Source of the DNA: Kaistia dalseonensis | GTDB taxonomy: Bacteria; Pseudomonadota; Alphaproteobacteria; Rhizobiales; Kaistiaceae | DNA length: 64,000 bases | Direction: 5' to 3' | Assembly: GCF_030814715.1 (NCBI RefSeq) | Contig: NZ_JAUSVO010000006.1 | Coordinates: 310,001-374,000, forward strand | In this document: piece after piece, positions 36,771-47,098 of the stretch | Position numbering within the stretch: position 1 is the stretch's first letter | How the letters are laid out: each line of letters starts with the position of its first letter | Program-made: the position numbers and the translations under genes | Notes under the pieces: generated by a model | What the model was told of the DNA's origin: nothing | Seen by the model: only the letters and a program-made list of their open reading frames with translations | Databases searched by the model: none

Positions 36771-36801
36771 TTGACCTTGCCATGATGGGAAGCTCTATCT
36801 C
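36771..36801 (+). promoter_or_regulatory. CueR-type promoter of copA
   Basis: TTGACC (36771-36776) and TATCTC (36796-36801) are separated by 19 bp, and the spacer contains ACCTTGCCATGATGGGAAGC, an imperfect dyad like known CueR/HmrR boxes. CueR is encoded downstream of copA at 39122, which fits copper-dependent activation. Confidence 0.85.
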
Positions 36802-36833
36802 CCTGGTCATCATCCCCCAACGGGACCATTGCG

Positions 36834-39110
<2,277 letters not shown>

Positions 39111-39121
39111 GGAGTGAGACG

Positions 39122-39574
39122 ATGAACATTGGAGAGGCCTCGGCGGCATCGGGCGTCAGCGCCAAGATGATCCGCTATTACGAGCAGATCGAGCTGATCC
39201 CGAGCGCGACGCGGACGGAAGCCGGCTATCGCGTCTATGGCGACAGGGATGTCGAGACATTGCGCTTCATCCGCCGCGCCCGCGACCTCGGCTTTTCGGT
39301 CGAGGAAATGGGCACGCTGCTCGCGCTCTGGCGCGACAAGGAGCGGGAAAGCAGCGAGGTCAAGCAGATCGCACTCGGCCACATCGCCGAGATCGAGCGG
39401 CGGATCCGGGAGCTCGAGGGCATGGCGCGCACGCTGCGCCATCTCGCAAGCCACTGCCACGGCGACCACCGCCCCGACTGCCCCATCCTCGACGACCTCG
39501 CGGCCAACACCCCCGATCCGGCACAGGCCAGAACACACAAGATGCCGCAACGTCGCAAGTCAGGCGTCCAATAA
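39122..39574 (+). CDS. cueR: copper-responsive MerR-family regulator CueR
   Basis: The 150-residue protein has the MerR winged helix (MNIGEASAASGVSAKMIRYYEQ; EAGYRVYGDRDVETLRFI) and the copper-binding loop with Cys112 and Cys120 (CHGDHRPDCPI), at the same positions as in E. coli CueR. It should sense Cu(I) and activate copA and copZ through their 19-bp spacer promoters. It follows copA by 11 bp and would be co-transcribed with it. It ends at a bidirectional hairpin. Confidence 0.93.
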   Translation: MNIGEASAASGVSAKMIRYYEQIELIPSATRTEAGYRVYGDRDVETLRFIRRARDLGFSVEEMGTLLALWRDKERESSEVKQIALGHIAEIERRIRELEGMARTLRHLASHCHGDHRPDCPILDDLAANTPDPAQARTHKMPQRRKSGVQ

Positions 39575-39599
39575 GGGACAGGGCTCGATGCCCTGTCCC
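39575..39599. terminator. perfect hairpin between convergent genes
   Basis: GGGACAGGGC pairs exactly with GCCCTGTCCC across a five-base loop, directly after the cueR stop and four bases before the mbfA stop. Its symmetric position suggests termination in both directions, though no T-run follows. Confidence 0.6.
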
Positions 39600-39603
39600 G
39601 TAA

Positions 39604-40587
39604 TCAGGCGCTGCCGATGAAGATACCGGTGAGCAGGACGAGCACGCCGCCGAGGACGACCTGCGCCAGCGCGGAATGCAGCGGCGTATCCATGTAGTGC
39701 CAGCGGATCCAGGAGATCGCGATCAGTTCCGCCGCCACGACGACACCGGCCACCGCCGTCGCGGTCCAGAAATCGGGGATCAGGTAGGGCAGCGTGTGGC
39801 CGAGGCCGCCGATCGTCGTCATCAGCCCGCAGACGGCACCGCGAACCCAGGGCACCCCACGCCCGGTAATGACGCCGTCATCGGAAAGTGCCTCGGTCAG
39901 GCCCATGGAGATGCCGGCGCCGATCGAGGCCGCGAGGCCGACCTGAAAGGCCGCGAAAGAGTGCTGTGTGGCGAAGGCGGCCGCAAAGATCGGCGCGAGC
40001 GTCGAGATCGAACCGTCGATGAGCCCGGCAAGGCCCGGCTGCACGATCTGCATGACGAACATGCGCCGGCGCGTCGCGTCTTCCTCGGTGCGGACACTTT
40101 CGCCGAGATGTTCGGCCTCGAGCTCCTCGGCCTTGCGCTCGTGCTTCGCCTCCATCGCGGCGAGATCGCCGAGCAGGGCGCGCACATCGGGGTCGGTCGC
40201 GCGCTCGGCCGCGCTCAGGTAGAAGCGCTGTGCCTGGAGCTCCATCGTCGCCGCGTCATGGCGGAAGCCGTCGACCGAGATCGTCTTCAGCGACCAGACC
40301 GGCGGATGGCGGACGAAGCCGCTGACATCGTCACGTCGAACAAGCGGGATATGCTCACCGAACTTCTTCCTGAAGAGGTCGATCAGGAGATGCCTGTGCC
40401 CGTCCTCTTCATCGGCCATCTCGTCGAAGACCTTGGCGGAACCCGGGAAATTCGGAGCGAGCCGCTCCGCCATGTCGCGGTAGCGCCGCGCATCCTCCTC
40501 TTCCGCGCCGATCGCCAGAGCCAGAACTTCACGCGCCGTCAAATCACGGAAACGCCGCTTGCCAAACGGGAACAAGGAAAACCCCAA
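39604..40587 (-). CDS. mbfA: membrane-bound ferritin-VIT1 protein MbfA
   Basis: The 327-residue protein joins an N-terminal ferritin-like di-iron domain (LALAIGAEEEDARRYRDMAE; DEMADEEDGHRHLLID; MEAKHERKAEELEAEHL) with a C-terminal VIT1/CCC1 transporter domain (QPGLAGLIDGSISTLAPIFAAAFA; GLAASIGAGISMGLTEALSDDG). MbfA of Agrobacterium and Bradyrhizobium exports iron and lowers peroxide stress. The start codon is TTG 40587: an in-frame stop lies four codons upstream and the next Met is residue 42. An Irr-type palindrome ends eight bases before the start. Confidence 0.9.
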   Translation of the reverse strand: MGFSLFPFGKRRFRDLTAREVLALAIGAEEEDARRYRDMAERLAPNFPGSAKVFDEMADEEDGHRHLLIDLFRKKFGEHIPLVRRDDVSGFVRHPPVWSLKTISVDGFRHDAATMELQAQRFYLSAAERATDPDVRALLGDLAAMEAKHERKAEELEAEHLGESVRTEEDATRRRMFVMQIVQPGLAGLIDGSISTLAPIFAAAFATQHSFAAFQVGLAASIGAGISMGLTEALSDDGVITGRGVPWVRGAVCGLMTTIGGLGHTLPYLIPDFWTATAVAGVVVAAELIAISWIRWHYMDTPLHSALAQVVLGGVLVLLTGIFIGSA

Positions 40588-40595
40588 TCGCTCGA

Positions 40596-40612
40596 TTTAG
40601 AATAGTTCTAAA
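40596..40612. promoter_or_regulatory. iron control element (Irr box) at mbfA
   Basis: TTTAGAA-TAG-TTCTAAA is a perfect 7-bp palindrome with a three-base centre, agreeing with the ICE motif bound by Irr in Rhizobiales. Irr is known to repress mbfA under iron shortage in that group. The site overlaps the position where the transcript start or ribosome site would be, which suits repression by occlusion. Confidence 0.8.
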
Positions 40613-40654
40613 CATAGAAGGCGACGTGCCGCCTGTCCACCACGCGGCCGTGCG

Positions 40655-41356
40655 TTACCGACAAATCCCGGTATTGGCGACAATCCAGTAGGCGATCGCG
40701 TCGATCCGCTCCTCGGCACCGAGGTCGGCATTGCGCAGCAAGAGCAGGAGGACGATCGGGCCGACGATGAGCCAGATCCAGCGCAGGCGCAGCGGCCTTT
40801 GCAGCAGATCCTTTCGCGACCAGAGCACGAGCGGCGCGCCAAGCCCGATCACGCAGCCGAAGAGCACTTCGGACGGCGTGTGCGCTCCGAGCGCGATGCG
40901 GGAAAAGGCGATCATGAGCGCCAGCACGAAGCCAGCGCCGAGGATGGCGATCTGCTGCATCCGGCCTGCGGCGAGCCGCGCAAAGATCACCGCGAGGCCA
41001 CCGAAGACCGCCACCGCCGAGGCGGCGTGGCCGCTCGGGCTGCGCAGGCGCAGTTGCGGCCAATAGCGGCCGCAGGGAATGAAGCCGAGCTTGGCGATCA
41101 GCATCAACGCCAGCACGGTGACGATGGAGAGCGTCCACCAGAGCGCCGCGCGGCGCTGGCCGGCAAGCAGCAACGTGACCGCGACAAGCAGCACTACGGG
41201 CAGGATGACGCCCTGCCCGCCAAAGCCGGTTATGATGCCATAGAAGCCGATATTGAGATGAGGCAAGACCCGCCGAAACTCCGAAACGCCGGCGCTGCCC
41301 CTCCCCGACGCTCCTACGCCGCCGACCGCCCCGCCAATCCACGATCGGCGCGACAA
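40655..41356 (-). CDS. PAP2-family lipid phosphatase
   Basis: The 233-residue membrane protein has about six spans and the phosphatase motifs: RSPSGHAASAVAVFGG (C2, with SGH) and SRIALGAHTPSEVLFG (C3, SRxxxxxHTPSEV), while the first motif KLGFIPCGRYWPQ is near-consensus. It removes phosphate from a lipid pyrophosphate or phosphatidic acid at the outer face of the inner membrane. The first 25 residues (GGAVGGVGASGRGSAG) look untypical, so a later start such as the GTG before SEFRRVLPH is possible. Confidence 0.8.
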   Translation of the reverse strand: MSRRSWIGGAVGGVGASGRGSAGVSEFRRVLPHLNIGFYGIITGFGGQGVILPVVLLVAVTLLLAGQRRAALWWTLSIVTVLALMLIAKLGFIPCGRYWPQLRLRSPSGHAASAVAVFGGLAVIFARLAAGRMQQIAILGAGFVLALMIAFSRIALGAHTPSEVLFGCVIGLGAPLVLWSRKDLLQRPLRLRWIWLIVGPIVLLLLLRNADLGAEERIDAIAYWIVANTGICR

Positions 41357-41475
41357 TGCTGGACGGCTTATGGATTGTCCATGGCGACGCGCGTCAGGCC
41401 CGGCCTTCCCAGGAGGTCGTCACATCCAATGCGAACGCGCCCCTTCACTCAGGCGCGCCCGCATGTGCGCTGGCC

Positions 41476-42465
41476 TTATATTTCGACGACGCGCTTTTCC
41501 TGGGCTGATTTCAGTGCGGCTTCCGCGAGCACCAGGGCCTTGAGGCCGTCCTCGCCGGTTGGCGTGATCGGCTTGCCATCCACGACCGAGCCAATGAACG
41601 AGGCGATCTCGTTGCGATAGGCTTCGGTGTAGCGCGTCATGAAGAAGTTCAGCAGCGGCTCGCGGCGATAGCCCTCCGCATTGGCGACCTCGACATTGGT
41701 GGCGCGCAGATTATCCGCCGAAACCAGGCCCTTCGAGCCATGGACCTCGATGCGCTGGTCATAGCCATAGGTGGCGCGGCGTGAGTTCGAGATCTGGGCG
41801 ATCTTGCCCGAGGCCGTGGTGAGCACAATCGAGGCGCTGTCGAAATCGCCGAGCTTGCCGATTTCCGGATCGACCAGCACCGAGGCGCTGGCATAGACGG
41901 TCGCAATCTCCTCGCCGAGGAGGAAGCGCGCCATGTCGAAATCATGGATCGTCATGTCGCGGAACATGCCGCCCGAGCGCTTGATGTAATCGGCGGGCGG
42001 TGCGCCGGGATCGCGCGAGGTGATCGAGACCATCTCGACATCACCGATCGCGCCGATATCGATCTGGCGGCGTAACTCGATGAAGTTCGGATCGAAGCGA
42101 CGGTTGAAGCCGACCATCAGCTTCGCCTTCTCGGCCGCCACAACGGCGAGGCAGTTGCGTACCCGAGCGACGTCGAGATCGATCGGCTTCTCGCAGAAAA
42201 TGGCCTTTCCGGCCCGTGCCGCCTGCTCGATCATGGTGGCGTGGAGATCAGTCGGCGTCGTGATCAGCACGCCATCAATGTCGGAGGCGTTCATGATGTC
42301 GTCGGCGCTGCGCACTTCGGCACCGGACGAGGCGGCGAGCGCCTTGGCGGCATCGGCAAATGCGTCGGCGACCGCCACGAGCCTGGCGCCCGGGTTGGCG
42401 GCAATCGCGCCCGCATGCACCTTGCCGATGCGGCCCGCGCCCAGAAGTCCCAGTCTCAAAACCAT
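41476..42465 (-). CDS. iolG: inositol 2-dehydrogenase
   Basis: The 329-residue Gfo/Idh/MocA enzyme has an N-terminal Rossmann motif (LGLLGAGRIGKVHAGAI), the catalytic-region CEKPIDLDVARVRNC and the GFNRRFDPNF and DMTIHDFDMARFLLGEE stretches typical of IolG/IdhA. It oxidises myo-inositol to 2-keto-myo-inositol with NAD. It is 17 bp after the next Gfo/Idh gene on the same strand, in an operon divergent from the RpiR regulator and iolCDEB. Confidence 0.9.
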   Translation of the reverse strand: MVLRLGLLGAGRIGKVHAGAIAANPGARLVAVADAFADAAKALAASSGAEVRSADDIMNASDIDGVLITTPTDLHATMIEQAARAGKAIFCEKPIDLDVARVRNCLAVVAAEKAKLMVGFNRRFDPNFIELRRQIDIGAIGDVEMVSITSRDPGAPPADYIKRSGGMFRDMTIHDFDMARFLLGEEIATVYASASVLVDPEIGKLGDFDSASIVLTTASGKIAQISNSRRATYGYDQRIEVHGSKGLVSADNLRATNVEVANAEGYRREPLLNFFMTRYTEAYRNEIASFIGSVVDGKPITPTGEDGLKALVLAEAALKSAQEKRVVEI

Positions 42466-42482
42466 GTCGATCCTCCCAAGAG

Positions 42483-43601
42483 TCAGTGGACTTCGATCCA
42501 GCCGCGCGCCTCATGCGAGCGCGCCATGGCGTGGACCGTGCGTTCTATCGTCAGGCCCGTCTCGAAATCGATGAGATGAGCCGGTTCGCCCGAAATCGCG
42601 CGCAGGATTTCCCGCGCCTCGATCACCTTCAGGTCGTTGAAGCCGAGGCTGTGGCCCGGCGCCGGGATGAACTTGCCATAGGGCGGATGCGCCGTGCCGG
42701 TCAGGATGGTGCGGAAGCCCTGCTCCGCCGCCAGACCTTCGGCGACATAGAGTTGCAGCTCGTTCATCCGCTCCTGGTCATAGGTGAGCGTGCCCTTCGA
42801 GCCGAAGATCTGCACCGCGATCCGGCCCTTGCGACCCCAGGCCGAGCGATTGACCAGAAGGCTGCCGGAGGCGCCATTCTCCAATCGAAACAACACGTTG
42901 CCGATGTCGTGTGTCTCGACATCGCGCGCGCCGCCGCCGGAAAGCGGCCGCGTCGGATAGGGCTTGGCCATGTCGGCGATGACGCTCCTGACCGGACCGA
43001 CGAGGACGGCAAGCAGCGAGAGCGGGTGGACCGCGAAATCGTCGAGCGCGCCATAGCCCGAGCCCGCATCGCTCTTCCAGCCGAACGGCGCGGCCGGATC
43101 GGCCATGAAATCCTCGTCCATCTCGACGCGGACATGGGTCACCGTGCCGATCGTGCCGGCCTCGATGAGGGCCTTCATATGCCGCGTGGCGGGGTTCTGG
43201 ATGTAATTATAGCCGAGCACCGCGACCTTGCCGGAGGCGCGGGCGGCATCGCGCATGCGCATGGCATCGGGCTCCGACGTTGCCATCGGCTTCTCGCACC
43301 AGACATGCTTGCCGGCTTCGAGCGCCGCGATCGCCATTTCGGCATGGAACTGGTTCGGCGTCGTCACGGAGACGATGTCCACCTCGGGATCGCTCACGAC
43401 GGCACGCCAGTCGCCGGAGGATTTCGCGAAGCCGAGCTCGGCCGCCTTGCGCCTTGCGGTCTCGGCATCGACCTCGCCCAGATGGACCAGACGCGGACGC
43501 GGTACGTCGCCGAAGGTCGGCGCGACAGCGTTCCAGGCGAGCGCATGGCACTTGCCCATATAGCCGGTGCCGATCAGGCCGATGCCAACGGCGTTGCCCA
43601 T
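42483..43601 (-). CDS. Gfo/Idh/MocA-family oxidoreductase of the inositol locus
   Basis: The 372-residue protein has IGLIGTGYMGKCHALAWNAVAPTFGD at the N-terminus, WCEKPMATSEPDAMRM with the catalytic Lys, GYNYIQNPATRHMKAL and the SGYGALDDFAVHPLSLLAVL segment. Within inositol loci, paralogues of this branch act on scyllo-inositol or another isomer; the substrate is uncertain. The ATG 43601 follows a GGGGGG-rich site. The promoter-proximal IolR-type site is at 43761-43774. Confidence 0.85.
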   Translation of the reverse strand: MGNAVGIGLIGTGYMGKCHALAWNAVAPTFGDVPRPRLVHLGEVDAETARRKAAELGFAKSSGDWRAVVSDPEVDIVSVTTPNQFHAEMAIAALEAGKHVWCEKPMATSEPDAMRMRDAARASGKVAVLGYNYIQNPATRHMKALIEAGTIGTVTHVRVEMDEDFMADPAAPFGWKSDAGSGYGALDDFAVHPLSLLAVLVGPVRSVIADMAKPYPTRPLSGGGARDVETHDIGNVLFRLENGASGSLLVNRSAWGRKGRIAVQIFGSKGTLTYDQERMNELQLYVAEGLAAEQGFRTILTGTAHPPYGKFIPAPGHSLGFNDLKVIEAREILRAISGEPAHLIDFETGLTIERTVHAMARSHEARGWIEVH

Positions 43602-43760
43602 TATTGCCCCCCGCTGCCTCACCTGTGGCCCGGTCTGTTGCCGGTTGTTGGCAGGCCTTGTCGGCCCGCTCGTTTGCGGTCGCCATCGCCTCGCCTGTTA
43701 TCAGCGGCTGGATTGGCCACGCGATCCATGCGATTTTTTCAGCGCTTTTTGAGCCGATAT

Positions 43761-43774
43761 GGAATATTTATTCT
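43761..43774. promoter_or_regulatory. IolR-type operator, one mismatch
   Basis: GGAA-TATTTA-TTCT differs from the rhizobial IolR palindrome GGAA-N6-TTCC in one base. It lies between the divergent Gfo/Idh and RpiR genes, 46 bp before the latter. Confidence 0.6.
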
Positions 43775-43819
43775 GTCTGATTGGGATACGTCAAGCGGCG
43801 GGATGGAGAAGGCTTGTCG

Positions 43820-44653
43820 ATGAATATCGAGACGGACATGGCCGCGCCGCGCGACTTCGCCGGTTTTCGGCTGGCGCTGCTGGCCAAGCGGGAAAAACTG
43901 CCGAAGCGGCTCGGCCAGGTCGCGGATTTCGCGATCGCCAATCCCGACGAGATGGCCTTCGGCACGGCGGCGGGCATTGCCGACAAGGCCGATGTGCAGC
44001 CCTCGACGCTGGTCCGCTTCGCTCAGGCGCTGGGCTATCAGGGCTTCTCGGAGTTGCAGGCGATCTTCCAGGACCGGCTGCGCGAACGCCCCGCCTCCTA
44101 TCAGGACCGCCTCGACGCGCTGCGCTCCCATGCCGAGGGCAGCGAGACGGCCGCGCTCTTCGCCGGTTTCTGCGACGCCGCCGAACGATCGATCGGCACG
44201 CTGCGGGACAGGATCGCCATCGAGCAGATCGACGAGGCGGCAAGGCTGCTGGCACGCGCCGAGACGATCTATCTCATCGGCCAACGGCGCTCCTTCCCGA
44301 TCACCAGCTATATGAGCTACGCCTTCGGCAAGCTCGGCGTGAAGACGGTCCTGGTCGGCTCGTCGCAGGGAACAGAGGCGGAAACGCTGTCATTTGCGAG
44401 CGATCGCGATGCGGCGATCGCGATCTCGTTCACGCCCTATGCCTCGGCGACGCTCGACCATGCCCGCCTGGTCGCGGAGCGCGGCACGCCGCAAGTCGTC
44501 ATCACCGACAGTCCGTTTAGCCCGCTCATTCCGAAGAACGGCGTCTGGTTCGAGGTGGTCGAGGCCGATTTCGAGGGCTTCCGCTCACTCTCCGCCTCCA
44601 TGGCGCTCGCCATGACGCTGACGGTGGCCGTCGCCGAGGCGAGACGCGGATAA
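43820..44653 (+). CDS. RpiR-family regulator of inositol genes, IolR-like
   Basis: The 277-residue protein has the RpiR N-terminal helix-turn-helix (KLPKRLGQVADFAIANPDEMAFGTAAGIADKADVQPSTLVRFAQALGYQGFSELQAIFQ) and a C-terminal SIS domain (ETIYLIGQRRSFPITSYMSYAFGKL; ITDSPFSPL). Rhizobial IolR is a regulator of this class that releases DNA when an inositol-derived phosphate accumulates. GGAGAAGG at 43805-43812 precedes ATG 43820 by seven bases. Sites resembling the IolR palindrome flank the gene on both sides. Confidence 0.9.
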   Translation: MNIETDMAAPRDFAGFRLALLAKREKLPKRLGQVADFAIANPDEMAFGTAAGIADKADVQPSTLVRFAQALGYQGFSELQAIFQDRLRERPASYQDRLDALRSHAEGSETAALFAGFCDAAERSIGTLRDRIAIEQIDEAARLLARAETIYLIGQRRSFPITSYMSYAFGKLGVKTVLVGSSQGTEAETLSFASDRDAAIAISFTPYASATLDHARLVAERGTPQVVITDSPFSPLIPKNGVWFEVVEADFEGFRSLSASMALAMTLTVAVAEARRG

Positions 44654-44734
44654 CGTCTCGCGTCCTATCGCCTGGCCTTTTCCGCGGCCCACGAAGGAGA
44701 AGGAAGAGCGTCTATTCCATATTGACGACAATTC

Positions 44735-44748
44735 GGAATTTATGTTCC
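44735..44748. promoter_or_regulatory. IolR-type operator before iolC
   Basis: GGAA-TTTATG-TTCC is an exact match to the GGAA-N6-TTCC motif described for IolR in Sinorhizobium meliloti. It lies about 150 bp before iolC. A TATTCC half-site occurs at 44713-44718. Confidence 0.75.
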
Positions 44749-44897
44749 ATTGCCGCCCGAAGAACGCAGGGCAACGACCCTGTTGATGCGTTTCGTAAAC
44801 AGACGTTGCCGTTCGGCTTGCCTTTCGCGGTCCCTTGTTGCCATTCGCTGCGCAATGTCGGGGTCCCGGCCGGCACGCTGGACGCCGGGAGGACACC

Positions 44898-46820
44898 ATG
44901 ACCGAGGCCCATGCCAAACCGCTCGACGTGATCACGATTGGTCGTTCGTCGGTCGATCTCTATGGCCAGCAGATCGGCTCGCGGCTGGAGGACATCACCT
45001 CGTTTGCGAAATCCGTCGGCGGCTGCCCCTCCAACATCGCGATCGGCACGGCACGGCTCGGCCTCCGCTCCGGCGTGATCACCCGGGTGGGCGATGAGCA
45101 GATGGGCCGCTTCATCCGCGAGCAGATGGAGCGCGAGGGCGTGGCGACCACGGGCATCGCGACCGACCCCGAGCGGCTGACCGCGCTGGTGCTCCTCGCC
45201 GTCGAGGAGGAAGGCGTTTCGCCGATGATCTTCTATCGGACCGACTGCGCCGACATGGCGCTTTCGGAAGCCGATATCGACGAAGCCTATATCGCCTCCG
45301 CCCGGTCGATCGTGGTGACCGGCACGCATTTCTCGCGCCCAAACAGCGACGCGGCGCAAAGGAAGGCGATCCGCATCGCCAAAGCGAACGGCGCCAGGGT
45401 GATCTTCGACATCGACTATCGCCCGAACCTCTGGGGCCTCGCGGGTCACGCCAGCGGCTTCGAGCGCTATGTGAAATCCGACCGCGTCTCGGACCAGTTG
45501 AAGACCGTGCTCGCCGATTGCGACCTCATCGTCGGCACCGAAGAGGAAATCCGCATCGCCTCCGGCGCGGATGACGTGCTGGGCGCCCTCAAGACGATCC
45601 GCGCGCTCTCATCGGCGACGATCGTGCTGAAGCGCGGCGCCATGGGCTGCATCGTCTATGACGGGCCAATCAGCGACGATCTAGAGGCCGGTATTGTCGG
45701 CGAGGGCTTCCCGATCGAGGTCTATAATGTGCTCGGCGCCGGCGACGCCTTCATGTCGGGCTTCCTGCGCGGCTGGCTCAGCGGCGAGCCGCTCGCGACC
45801 TGCGCCACCTGGGCCAATGCCTGCGGCGCCTTCGCCGTTTCGCGGCTGCTCTGCTCGCCGGAATATCCGACATGGGCGGAGCTTTCCTTCTTCCTGGAGC
45901 ATGGCTCGAGGGAGTTCGCGCTCCGCAAGGACGCGGCCATCAACCACATCCATTGGGCGACCACGCGCCGCGCCCAGCCCGAGGGCCTGATGGCGCTCGC
46001 GATCGACCATCGCTCGCAATTGGAGGCCGTCGCCGACGGACTCGGCGTGCCGCGCAAGAAGATCGACGGCCTGAAGGCGCTCGCCGTCACGGCCGCGGCC
46101 CGGGTCGCCAAGGGGCGTCCGGGATACGGCATGCTGCTCGATTCAACCTATGGCCAGAAGGCGATGGTCGAGGCGGCGAAACAGGGCTTCTGGATCGGCC
46201 GCCCGGTCGAGCAACCCGGCTCGCGGCCGCTCGATTTCGATCACCTGCCCGACCTCGGCAGTCATCTGGTCGAATGGCCGGTTGGCCATACGGTGAAATG
46301 CCTCTGCTTCTACCATCCCGACGATCCGGCCGAACTCAAGGCGCGCCAGGAGCGCGAACTGCTCCGCCTCAACGACGCGGTGCGCACGGTCGGGCGCGAA
46401 TTGCTGGTCGAGATCATCGCCGGCAAGCACGGCCCGCTCGGCGACACCACCATCGCCACCGTCATGGAACGGCTCTATGATCTCGACATCAAGCCGGACT
46501 GGTGGAAGCTCGAGCCCCAGAAGAGCCCGACCGCCTGGACGAATATCGAGACGGTGATCACGACGCGCGATCCCTATTGCCGCGGCATCGTGATGCTCGG
46601 CCTCGAAGCGCCGGAGCACGAACTGGTCGCCGCCTTCCGCGCCGCCGCCGCGACGCCGCTGGTCAAGGGCTTCGCCGTCGGCCGCACGATCTTCGCGGAA
46701 GCGGCCGAGAAATGGCTGGGCGGAGCGATGAGCGACGAGGACGCCGTGGCCGACATGGCGACGAAGTTCGAGGCTCTGGTCGCCGCTTGGCAAGGCGCAA
46801 TGAAGAGCGAGGCGGCGTAG
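44898..46820 (+). CDS. iolC: 5-dehydro-2-deoxygluconokinase fused to a DUF2090 domain
   Basis: The 640-residue protein has two parts. Residues 1-330 form a PfkB-type kinase (DVITIGRSSVDLYGQQIG; VGGCPSNIAIGTARLG; YNVLGAGDAFMSGFLRGW with the catalytic Asp). Residues about 350-640 are DUF2090, an aldolase-like barrel (LMALAIDHRSQLEAVADGLG; RLYDLDIKPDWWKLEP). The kinase phosphorylates 5-dehydro-2-deoxygluconate; DUF2090 resembles IolJ-type aldolases, which would do the next step. Such fusions are usual in Rhizobiales. GGGAGGAC precedes ATG 44898. Confidence 0.93.
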   Translation: MTEAHAKPLDVITIGRSSVDLYGQQIGSRLEDITSFAKSVGGCPSNIAIGTARLGLRSGVITRVGDEQMGRFIREQMEREGVATTGIATDPERLTALVLLAVEEEGVSPMIFYRTDCADMALSEADIDEAYIASARSIVVTGTHFSRPNSDAAQRKAIRIAKANGARVIFDIDYRPNLWGLAGHASGFERYVKSDRVSDQLKTVLADCDLIVGTEEEIRIASGADDVLGALKTIRALSSATIVLKRGAMGCIVYDGPISDDLEAGIVGEGFPIEVYNVLGAGDAFMSGFLRGWLSGEPLATCATWANACGAFAVSRLLCSPEYPTWAELSFFLEHGSREFALRKDAAINHIHWATTRRAQPEGLMALAIDHRSQLEAVADGLGVPRKKIDGLKALAVTAAARVAKGRPGYGMLLDSTYGQKAMVEAAKQGFWIGRPVEQPGSRPLDFDHLPDLGSHLVEWPVGHTVKCLCFYHPDDPAELKARQERELLRLNDAVRTVGRELLVEIIAGKHGPLGDTTIATVMERLYDLDIKPDWWKLEPQKSPTAWTNIETVITTRDPYCRGIVMLGLEAPEHELVAAFRAAAATPLVKGFAVGRTIFAEAAEKWLGGAMSDEDAVADMATKFEALVAAWQGAMKSEAA

Positions 46821-46862
46821 GAGGATTGATCGCCCGGACGAGCGTCGCCAACGCTCTCTCTG

Positions 46863-46910
46863 AACCCTCCCCTTGAGGGAGGGTCAAAACCGCGCAGCGG
46901 TTTTGGGGAG
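46863..46910 (+). repeat. double-hairpin palindromic repeat, copy 1
   Basis: Two hairpins in a row: CCCTCCC-CTTGA-GGGAGGG, then AAAACCGC-GCA-GCGGTTTT, followed by GGGGAG. An inverted copy lies 90 bp on at 47001-47050. Both sit between iolC and iolD. Confidence 0.75.
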
Positions 46911-47000
46911 CGGGTGCGGAGCCGGAGCCGCGTGACGGCCGGGAAGACGAAACATGCGGCGGCGAAAGCCGCGCAGAGAGACGAACGAGATCAAGCGCCC

Positions 47001-47050
47001 CTCCCCAAGACCGGCTTTGCCGGTTTTGACCCTCCCCCAAGGGGAGGGTT
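47001..47050 (-). repeat. double-hairpin palindromic repeat, copy 2 (inverted)
   Basis: On the minus strand it reads as the same element as copy 1: CCCTCCCC-TTG-GGGGAGGG, then AAAACCGGC-AAA-GCCGGTCTT and GGGGAG. The arms changed together in the second hairpin (compensated bases), so the fold is what is conserved. It ends 48 bp before iolD. Confidence 0.75.
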
Positions 47051-47098
47051 AAGGAAGAGGGGGAAGAACGACACCGAAGACGACCGAGGAACCGTCCG

